In this document: positions 55,071-64,000 of the stretch, one piece after another | How the letters are laid out: every line of letters begins with the position of its first letter | Numbering within the stretch: the first letter of the stretch is position 1 | Made by a program: the position numbers and the translations under genes | Notes under the pieces: generated by a model | Seen by the model: only the letters and a program-made list of their open reading frames with translations | Database searches by the model: none | Told to the model about the DNA's origin: nothing | Assembly: GCF_947507565.1 (NCBI RefSeq) | Contig: NC_089176.1 | Coordinates: 3,782,001 to 3,846,000, forward strand | DNA length: 64,000 nt | Reading direction: 5' to 3' | Source: Oscarella lobularis | Taxonomy: Eukaryota; Porifera; Homoscleromorpha; Homosclerophorida; Oscarellidae

Positions 55071-55423
55071 AAGTACAATGTAATTTTTTTCTTTACAGAC
55101 GTTTATGTTTTGATACCGCACCGGTAATTAGATGCTGCTGTATCTCATAATTTGCTATTTAATTATTTAGACATTCTTATGTGGCCTACGGAATTGCTTA
55201 AATATAAATAACATCATAATCCGCTGTTGAAGACTTTCTGAAAAACTATAAAAATGGGCATGGCAAAATTGTCAAGGCAAAAACGACAATCCGGGCTTCA
55301 ATCGCTACCCCGTTTGAAACGCGATACATTTGTTCTAGTTCTTGCGTGTCTAATGTGATAAGGCCACAAAAGCGGGGTACGGCCGGGGCACCGGCATCAA
55401 TAAGAACTAACCCGTGAGCGTGG
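55071..55423. other. Intergenic before RTK3
   Basis: Duplicate of the RTK1-RTK2 intergenic region with divergence towards its 3' end. No gene seen. Confidence 0.5.
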
Positions 55424-58400
55424 ATGTTGCAGTTTTCGCTTCTCGGCCTCGCGGTCGCTCTCGTCGCCGTCATCGCGTCTCGCGGCCAATATCTGTCGTC
55501 GCCGTCGTCTGACGCGATGGAGTTCGCCGAAAATCGAACTCGATGCCTCGCTCACTGTCTAACCTATAAGGTTTGCCTAAACGTCAGTCGAGAAATCGTA
55601 GTCGACCAGTTCGTTCTTCCTCCAGAGTCCAAACCCTCTCAGCGCCGACAATACGGCAAGTTCAAACATTTCCCGGGCGACTTCCGCGTCTAGCGAATTT
55701 TTTAATTTCTTCTCTCGCAGTGCTTCGATATCTGCTACGAAGGGGAAGAAAAGGGAAACATTTTTCGGAATGGAACGCACTGTCGAGCGACGTGCGAGGA
55801 AGTGAGTGTGTTTATTTTTCATATTGCTTTCTCAGCGATGGGACCCTTATTAGGAAGCTAAAGCGAACGCGTCTGTTGACGCCTGTGGGGCGTTTTGTCA
55901 ATTCATTACAAACACTTCCTTGCAAGGTCATAACAAAAAGATAGAAAAGCGAAGCCTGTTTTATATAAGGACATGGTTTTATTTTAGTGAACGAAACAAA
56001 TGGGCATTTAGAGGCGGAGGATTTGAAGGTGAAAGGATTGGATCTCGAGTGGTCCGAGCACGACGGGACTCGTGACGACAATCACATTGTCTATTTGCCA
56101 CGATTTTCCATCGTGAATCAGTCCAATTGGCAGCCGCTGTCTCCGCTGCTGGTTATATTTATTGATTTATCGATTTATTTATTTATTTATTTATTGATAA
56201 AATTAGGGAACCAAAGTCAAGTTACCGGATCAAGAAATCTTGAAGTGTGGCGTGATCTATCAATTTCAAGTCGCCGCATTTCACGAGCTCGGAGTGAGGG
56301 GAACATATAGAAATGCAAGCGGCGAGTATCGAAAGGGTGATTAAAATATATACATTGCACGTGAAAACAAAAGTTGATTTGTTTTCTCTTAGATTGTCCA
56401 ACGGCAAAGAAGTGCGACGAAAAAGAGGACTGTCTCGGCGCGTGCGCAAACTTTAACCACTCCGTCCAAATCCAATTGGACCGCGGCAATGATTCCTCCT
56501 TACAATGGAATGATGTCAACTGCACCGAAGTTGCGGTGCGGAGACGAATCACGTGGACCAAACTGGAGCTGAAGAAAAACATTGACTTTTGCTATATTCT
56601 CCACGTGGAGGCGGCGGCGAATTGCCAGGAGCACTTCAAGAGACGCTTGTTCTTCGTGCCCACGGTATACCGGCAGTCACGTGGTTCATTGTACGTTGGC
56701 ATTTGAACGCGTTCTCTTGTAGGATGCAAGCGAGGTTTGGGTGGATCAATTGCCACTTGATTGTACGTTTACAGCAAAGGTGACTCTACGTTTTTTGGGT
56801 AGAGAATTGTTCTCTTATTTCTATTTGCTAGATGCACGTGCACGTGAAAAATAGAAGCCACGTTATTACTAAGCCGAACGACGGACAGAAACTCGACTTG
56901 CCATTTAGGGTTCCTCGTAAGGAGCTAGAAAGATTATCTAATGCGTTCTATTGCGTATTCCTTTTTTCAGCACTGAGCCCTTCATGTCAAACGGTTTTGG
57001 TTTTCTATTATTATCAATTTATTGATCAAACGACAACTGGCGTCATGCTCTGGCTTTCAATCACCGTAAGAAGTCAGATGTGGCTCAGCATCAAAGACGC
57101 AAACGGAGTCGAACGAACGCGGCCACTAAATGCAAACGAGCAATTAATGGATCGTACATTGCAAGGCCTTTGCACGCCTCTCACCGTAACGGTACGTAGT
57201 CAAATTTTGAAAGGAGAGACACTCCCTCTATTGATAATCTCTTCAGTTTTATGTAGAAGATCGTCAGGGAAAGCGATACACTCTTAAAAGTGAAACTTTG
57301 AACAGCCCTTGTATGTTGTCAGCGTAGCACAACGTTCAATCAGTATTTATACTTCTCTTTCTCTATTAAAAGGTCGAACGACGGATCCAGTGACGGGACC
57401 AGGTATTGGCGGATTTACGCGACCTGTAGAAGAGATTAGAAAACTGTTTGAATAATTGTTAAACAGCGATAAATTAAACGAGGTAAAATGCTAAAAATTA
57501 AGTCGTTTTTCTCGTTTTTTTAGCAGTGACGGGACCAGGTATTGGCGGATTTACGCGACCTGTAGAAGAGATTAGAAAACTGTTTGAATAATTGTTAAAC
57601 AGCGATAAATTAAACGAGGTAAAATGCTAAAAATTAAGTCGTTTTTCTCGTTTTTTTAGCAGTTACGGTGACAATCATTGGTATAGTCATTGCATCATCA
57701 ATAGTTGTCTTCGTCCTACTCATTGTCGTCGTTGCCGTTTTCTGCGTCTGTCGCGAAAGGCGTCGCGCTGAAAAAATTCGTCGTCAAGTCGTACAACCGG
57801 CGTTGCCAGTGAGTCCCCCGACTGTCTCTGATTCTGTCAAACCGGTGAAACCGCTCGACGAGTGGGAAATCGATCGCGGCGATCTGATGCTACTCGAAAG
57901 GATCGGCGAAGGCTTTTTTGGCGTCGTGCTGAAAGCCCAGGTTTTTCACAGGCAGCCACTAGAGTCCCAGCGCTGGATGGTGCGGCGAAGTCGCACTGGG
58001 AGCGATGTTAGCGGCGATGAAACTAAATCAATTGTGGCTTGTAAAATGTTAAAAGGTAACGTCACTTTTCTTAACTTAATTAAAATCGAGCTCTCTCACT
58101 TAAAATAAAAATAGGGACGCTTCACGAGGCTGATTTCATGGAGGAAATTTGTCTGATGAAACAAATCGGACAGCATCAACACATCGTCAGCTTTCTTGCC
58201 TGCCTAACGAAAAGTCAGCCGATGTGCCTCGTAGTTGAATACTGTTTCCACGGCGACCTTCTCAACTATCTCAGAAAACGAAGACCTGGGGTAGACAGAA
58301 GATGAACGTACGCGCTCATAAATGTATCTACTTCCATTTTATAGTGGCATTCAAAAGATCAGCTGCTGTCACGGGACTCGGGTCTATATACAGGCCGCTC

Positions 58401-59474
58401 TAATTTGAAAAGTCTTGAAGAGGCACGTAATTTTATTTTTAGAATTTTTTTATCAGGAAAACAATTGTGTAATAGGACGGAATGAAGTTGGATGACGAGA
58501 AAAAGAACGATGAAAAGGATAAGAATGTTGGACTGGAATTTTCCGCTTCTGATCTCCTGTCGTTTGCGTGGCAAGTGGCATCGGGAATGGTGCGAACGAG
58601 CCTGTTTTTGGTTTTATTTATACGTAGTTAAATTGTTTTGAACCATCAGGAATATCTGATTGGAAAGGGTGTCGTTCATCGCGACTTGGCCTGCCGAAAT
58701 GTGCTCGTTTGCGGAAACAAACTACTCAAGGTGTCCGACTTTGGACTAGCGAGAGCGGTCTACAGAGACGGCACATATCATCAAAAGACGACGAAGCGTC
58801 TCCCACTCCGATGGATGTCCATCGAGGCCATAACAGACCGCGTCTTCACCGAACAGAGCGACGTGTAAATTTAAATATTTATCACGTACTGTACACGTGG
58901 AATTTCTGTCGTCATTTTTAGATGGTCGTTTGGAATCGTTATGTGGGAGATATGCACTCTAGGTAAGACTTTGTTTCTTTTGCTTCTGTCTCGAAAATCT
59001 TTTTATTGCACATGCAGGCAGTTTTCCCTATCCATCCATTTCATGCAAGGATCTTCTGTCGCACGTGCGCGAGGGAAACCGCTTATCTTGTCCAGAAAAC
59101 TGTTCTGAAGAACTGTAAGTACTACTGTACATGTACGTGCAGAGAAAGACTCAAAGAGCGCTCTAAATTCTTTTGTTAGATACGGACTGATGCTCGAGTG
59201 CTGGAATGTTAATCCAGGAAAGCGTCCCTTGTTTGCCTTTCTCTCAGAGCGGCTTGGAAGCATGCTTGAAGCCGAAGGATCGTCCAAGTATCTCAATCTC
59301 AATTTTTCTTATCTATATCCAGTGTGGGATTCGGAGTCAAAAGAGGAAACGGGTTCCGATTCGGGGGCATCAGGAAGCGTTGGAGAGGAATCTTGTGCAA
59401 TAATTGACACTAGTGCGCTGACTGGAAGGTATATTTGCAGTAACTCCTTAGTAGCGAGAGAAACCGCTATCTAA
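55424..59474 (+). CDS. Receptor tyrosine kinase 3 (RTK3)
   Basis: Close paralog of RTK2 without the repeated ectodomain units. Signal peptide MLQFSLLGLAVALVAVIAS, then NRTRCLAHCLTYK, HIVYLPRFSI, the Cys module CPTAKKCDEKEDCLGAC, LSPSCQTVLVFYYYQF, a short stalk with VTGP, and TM (TIIGIVIASSIVVFVLLIVV). Kinase: GEGFFGVV, VACKML, VHRDLACRN, DFGLARA, LRWMSIEA, then YLNLNFSYLYPVWDSE. The kinase exons are almost identical to those of RTK2 including introns, so the pair arose by recent segmental duplication. A 136-bp tandem duplication lies in the stalk intron. Confidence 0.83.
57391..57662 (+). repeat. 136-bp tandem duplication carrying a splice acceptor and donor
   Basis: 57,391-57,526 and 57,527-57,662 are essentially identical. 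Each copy starts TGACGGGACCAG then GTATTGG and ends TTTTTTTAGCAG. The middle copy therefore presents a 12-nt exon, 57,527-57,538, with an acceptor and a donor. Confidence 0.92.
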
Positions 59475-59735
59475 AAGTACTGTAGCCGTATGATTGGGAT
59501 TAGTCACTTCGCCAGATTTAGTGCATGTGTCTTTCTAAAGAACGTTTGAATGTTGCACAACTTTCGCCAACGACACGTGCTCGCTGGTAAAATTAGTATT
59601 GATCAGCATCCGGGCGCCAAGCAGGCACGTCATTCTGAATGACATTAGAGCAGGGATACTAGACAATTGTCTAGTATCCCTGATTAGAGATCTTCGTTTC
59701 CTCTGCTCCGCATTCGATTATCTGATTGTCAAACG
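59475..59735. other. Intergenic before RTK4
   Basis: Counterpart of 53,543-53,794; contains the palindromic insertion described separately. No gene seen. Confidence 0.5.
59644..59689. mobile_element. 32-bp perfect palindrome insertion with 7-bp target duplication
   Basis: 59,651-59,682 is a perfect palindrome with 16-base arms (left arm CAGGGATACTAGACAA, no loop), flanked by ATTAGAG at 59,644-59,650 and 59,683-59,689. The paralogous locus at 53,742-53,748 has a single ATTAGAG and no palindrome, so the insertion is directly visible. Confidence 0.85.
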
Positions 59736-62700
59736 ATGTCGTACACGATGCCACGGCTCTGGCTCACCTTAGCCTTTGCTGCCGTTATCGCGAACGCCTT
59801 CGTGGACGCCTCATTGGAAAAAGCGTCGCCCGATCTCATCGAGACAGCCGAAAAGCAGACGCAATGCATCGCCTATTGCCTATCGAACAAAACAGATTGC
59901 ACAGACGAGGTAGGAGAAGCAAGGAGAGGGCCCTCGAGCTGAAACGCACCCCTTTCTATTCTTATCGCGGCTTTTCGTACATATTGAACGAAAAAAAGGC
60001 TGCGGCTTCATTGTTTTGTTTTCTAGCCGAGTCCAACTCCTCTCCAAGACGTCGAACGAACGCAAAGTCGTTTTTCTCAGTGCACGAATTTCTGCACGGA
60101 AGCGTGCAAGGAAGTGAGGAAACGTTGGCGTATTCGATCATCAAATGAACGCTTTTAACGTCGAGCCCGGTTTAGAATAGCAAAACCACATCCTCCGCCG
60201 CCGGCGACGTTTGCGGTTCTTTATGCAATTTCGCGACGCCGCCGACTATTTGGCGAGAAAGTGCGGCACACCGCGGCGCGGATATGTGTCTTTATTTATC
60301 GCGGTTTTTTTCTCAGTGAGCGATAATAGTCTGCGGTTAGACGACGACTCGATTCTGCGCTGGGATCCTCCTTGGGGAAATGGTAGTCACGATATTGTCT
60401 ATTTGCCTTTCGTCGCAAAAGTAGGGAGTCCGAAGTGGAAGCCTTTGGAAACTCAGCTGGTAAAACAATCACTTATAATATAATTAGATTCTTAGTTTCC
60501 TTTAGGAAACGACTGTTGATATTCGTCGACTTGTTGACGAATTGGAATGCGATACGGACTATGAATTCCGAGTCGACGCCTATGGCAAAAACGGAATGCA
60601 ATATACGAGAGTGAAGTACAACAAGACAAGAAATTCGTATCGAAAAGGTAAGCATGAGAATCAATAGATTTAAAAATTAAACATGTGTGTATATAATAGA
60701 TTTGTGCGAAAATATTTCAAGCGTTCAAGAATTTCACAGCATCAATTGGAAAAGCGACATTGCTCAGCTCAACATCGAGTTTAAAATAAAAATGGATATG
60801 TGGCTAAGCGTCGAAAGCGACAACGGCGAGAGAAGACGTCAAATAACTAAAGACGAAAACCTGGATCAGTCCTTGCAGCGTCCCTGCACAAACGTCACAA
60901 TAACGGTATCTCTTCTCAGAGAGACCCCTAGAAAATTCTTTTTATAAGCTCCTGTTTAGTTTTTTGTGAAAGATGACAAAGGAGATCATCAGCTCAAGAA
61001 GAGGCAAGTGCCCGTTCCCTGTAAGAAAACGCATGCAATCTTCTATTAATTAATGAGACTGTCATTATTAATCAAGGTTCGCTGACGGCAGCGACGATGC
61101 CTCCTTGTGGTGATAATGATCCCTTGGATCATTCTCATCTCGTTTTCACTCTACCCATCATCTTCTCGTCTTTTCTTTTCGTCGTGCTCGTCATCCTCAT
61201 TGCCATCTATCGCGCGCGACGTCACAGTGCGAAAGATTTACATCGTCATTTGGAATCAATGGCCTTTTCGGCGCCGGAGCTCGAGCTGCCCGCTTTCGAT
61301 TTCGCCGACGCGCCGGATGCGTGGGAAATCAAGCCGGACGAGATGACGCTGCTTGACGTCATCGGCGAGGGCTTCTTTGGCGTCGTACTCAAGGCGGAAA
61401 TCAGTCGAATGAGACCGCTGTCGACGTCGCGGAGAAAGATGAGCTTGGACGATCATCGGCTCTTGAGTCGGCGTCGAAGCAGCGAACGCAAAATCAAAAC
61501 AATCGTCGCTTGTAAGATGTTGAAAGGTATGGATTAATTAATAGGTTATTGGTTTTTGCTAATAGGGTTTTCTGTTTAGAGAATGGGACACGTGAGCATC
61601 TGGTTGATTTGATGGAAGAAATCAAGCTGATGAAACGTATTGGAAAGCATAAGCATATTGTCAGCATGCTTGGATGCATAACAAGATGCCATCCCGTCTG
61701 TATTGTGGTTGAGTATTGTCCTCACGGAGACCTACTCAGTTATCTCAAGAGAGGAAGACCCAGGGTATATATAATATGAAAAAATTAGTTTTAAGGTGTA
61801 TATCAATATTTTTAGTTTTATCGAAGACCGTCAGCTGATGACGTCACGAAAGATGCACGTTCATTTTTGGCAATGGAGTTTGTATAGATTCTATATTTTT
61901 GTTTAGGATTATGTTCCCATGCATCGACCTTCGCATGTGTATACGAATGTGGCTAGAAAAGATCCGGTTCATCAGCTGGTTGTTGATGAGGATCAAACTG
62001 AATTCTCCGCTTTTGATCTCTTGTCGTTTGCGTGGCAAATTGCCTCGGGAATGGTGAGACAAGGCGAGACGGTATTTTCTCGTATCTAAGGTTTTTTTTC
62101 TATTTCTATTAGGAATATTTGACTGGGAAGGGTCTCGTTCATCGTGACCTGGCTTCTCGAAACGTTCTCGTCTTGGAAGACAAACTCGTCAAAGTGTCCG
62201 ATTTCGGATTGACGAGAGCCGTTCACAACGACGGCATCTATCCGCAGAAAACGACGAGACGGCTTCCCTTTCGTTGGATGTCGATTGAGGCGATCAGCGA
62301 TCGCCACTTCACCGAACAAAGCGACGTGTAGGAGATAAAATTAATCAATAATAAATGAGAATTCAATTTTTTTGTAGATGGTCTTTTGGAGTGGTCATGT
62401 GGGAAATTTGCACTCTTGGTACATTGGAGACCTTGATGATATGTTGTCCTGCTATCTTTGATTTTACAGGCAGTTTTCCTTATCCATCTATTTCGAGTAA
62501 GGATCTTCTTTCGCACATACGCAATGGAAATCGTCTATCGCGTCCAGAGAATTGCTCAGATCAACTGTGAGTCTTTTATTTTTTACGTACAGTAGAGTGA
62601 TCGCGCTTTGCCTCAGCTATGAAATGATGTGTCAATGCTGGCTTGCTGATCCTGAGAAACGTCCCTCGTTCAGACGTCTTCTTCTGAAGCTCGAAGAAAT

Positions 62701-62890
62701 GCTCGAACATGAAGGACCAGCCAAACATCTTAACGTCAATTTTTCCTATTCGTACTCGTTGTGGAATTTGGAGGACATCAGAGAAAGCCCGGAGATCGTC
62801 GAAGACCCCGCTGGCACTGTATCAGTTCAAAATTTGACCACTGGCCGTCCTTCGATAATTGTCAAAAAAATCCTTTCATCTCCTGTATGA
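59736..62890 (+). CDS. Receptor tyrosine kinase 4 (RTK4)
   Basis: Signal peptide MSYTMPRLWLTLAFAAVIANA; N-terminal Cys exons (CIAYCLSNKTDC, CTNFCTEACKE); a beta module (LRLDDDSILRWDPPWGNGSH, YEFRVDAYGKNGMQY); a second beta module ending CTNVTITV; almost no stalk; and TM (LVFTLPIIFSSFLFVVLVIL). Kinase: GEGFFGVV, VACKML, VHRDLASRN (Ser in place of the Cys in the other RTKs), DFGLTRA, PFRWMSIEA, DVWSFGVVMWEI. The tail reads HLNVNFSYSYSLWNLE. The shortest ectodomain of the array and the most divergent kinase; its 5' half was copied into the chimeric fragment at 53,795. Confidence 0.84.
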
Positions 62891-64000
62891 TCACCAGTCC
62901 TGTGTGAAAAAGAGGAAGAAAAAGAAGAAGAACACTTGATTGCAGTTAGTTTTTCGTGAAAGTTGCGCGCGCGCTTGCAAGTAGAATTCGCGTGGTGCAC
63001 GTCGCGAAGTCCGGGGTCCCGGGCAAGACCCCGTCATAAAAAAAACTGCCCGCGAATTGACCACGTAGCGAAGCTATATATTTTTATTTCAAATAAACCC
63101 GGAACTAACCCGGAAGTATTGCAAAAGAAAAACGAGCGTCCTCCCCGGCGTCTTTCAATGGGAGGGCCCTTCACCCAGGCCCTCATTTCGGGGAGACAGT
63201 GACCCATCTGTCCCGGGGGTGCCTTTATGTACCAAGGCACAGGTGGACCGCTATTGTCACCCACCGCGTCTTGCCCAAGTGGGGTGGCAGGTTATCACTC
63301 GTGCCACTGGAGTAGGGGATTGAATCCCCTGCGTTTGCGCCGCGTTTAACCTCTCTGGCTCGAGTTGGGCCGGTTTTATTTAGTCACCTCGGGGCCCGGA
63401 GGTGAATGGCGACATCGGAAAGCTCTTCATCTGCCTCGTCCGATTGTCCTTAGGCGAGCCTAGAAAAACGCAATTTTTTGTGACGAGTCGAACAGTCTCA
63501 CCTTCAACTTTGCTTTCTAGCTATCTGTCACTATCTGCATGTCCTCGATCCTCAAGCTCGATGGGCTGCCCCGGATTGGTGTTACAGACTACTTTTCAAT
63601 GATTTACCTCGCGCACTCGGTTTCCATAACGTCTACGATACCTAGGAGACCAGCTACGACGTTGATTGTAATGCAGCAAACGCGATCTGGCGTTGTCTCG
63701 TCGCGACAGCGGCGCAAGCCTTGCAAATGGATCGCTGCGGGTTCCTGCTGCAGGAAACAAGCGCGATTAGATTCGTGAACAACATTAGAGGCGCTGCACT
63801 TACTAGGAACTCGCCGTACGATCGCTACAGGCCCGCCACAGGGCAGAATACTCCAGACGATTCTTCGAGCGTACGGGATAGAAGAGGAGCACGTGCGATT
63901 CAAGATATATATATGCGCTAATGTTATTTAGTTAAAGAACCAATGAACTATACAATATAATTAATGTTTTGTAGCTAGCGAAATTCAACTAAAACAGTCC
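62891..64000. other. Unassigned 3' end of window
   Basis: No gene model supported. 63,000-63,400 is rich in short hairpins (for example GTGCCTT/AAGGCAC at 63,218-63,240, and AGGGGATTGAATCCCCT near 63,314). Open frames at 63,400-63,900 match nothing I recognise and lack splice partners. Possibly transposon-derived. Confidence 0.35.

Noticed and set aside
63400-63921. Several small overlapping ORFs at the window end
   Set aside because: Short, overlapping on both strands, no recognisable domain.

Overview
The window is eukaryotic and metazoan. It has many short introns (mostly 45-75 nt), GT-AG and a few GC-AG splice sites, and genes such as alpha-carbonic anhydrase, tweety (TTYH), transformer-2, RNASEH2A, CARD/death-domain adaptors and receptor tyrosine kinases. 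The compact layout, lineage-specific receptor tyrosine kinases and arrays of IFI44-like GTPases with CARD/DD proteins suggest an early-branching animal, most likely a sponge (a homoscleromorph such as Oscarella is my best guess; this is inference).

Layout. (1) 1-9,060: tandem array alternating alpha-carbonic anhydrase (CA) genes with small His/Gly-repeat (HG) genes. There are three intact CA copies, one CA pseudogene fused to a tweety exon fragment, one CA 3' fragment, two HG genes and one HG promoter remnant. CA and HG genes share promoter layout and a 10-nt first coding exon. (2) 9,060-24,830: a giant coiled-coil protein with eleven 84-bp repeats, then interleaved IFI44-like GTPases (four here) and proteins sharing an unrecognised C-terminal domain that I call the GKN domain (five genes). 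(3) 25,146-29,508: two tandem tweety genes. (4) 29,600-34,930: CARD-CARD-DD, CARD-GTPase and CARD-DD genes. (5) 35,105-40,951: sialidase, transformer-2, RNASEH2A and a secreted CUB-like protein, which look like ordinary single genes. (6) 41,270-62,890: a receptor tyrosine kinase (RTK) array with four full-length genes and one chimeric truncated copy. (7) 62,891-64,000: no recognised gene.

How the genes may work together. Regions 2 and 4 read as one innate-immune-type neighbourhood: IFI44-like GTPases, CARD and death-domain adaptors, and GKN-domain proteins whose N-termini differ (coiled coil, acylation motifs, amphipathic helix). A gene at 31,130-34,001 physically joins a CARD to one of the GTPases, which directly links the two groups. 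This is the best candidate for an undescribed system here. The CA/HG array and the RTK array both show duplication, unequal crossing-over, gene fragments and small palindromic insertions with sequence-verifiable empty sites. All gene models were built by eye from splice signals, frame continuity and comparison of paralogs within the window.
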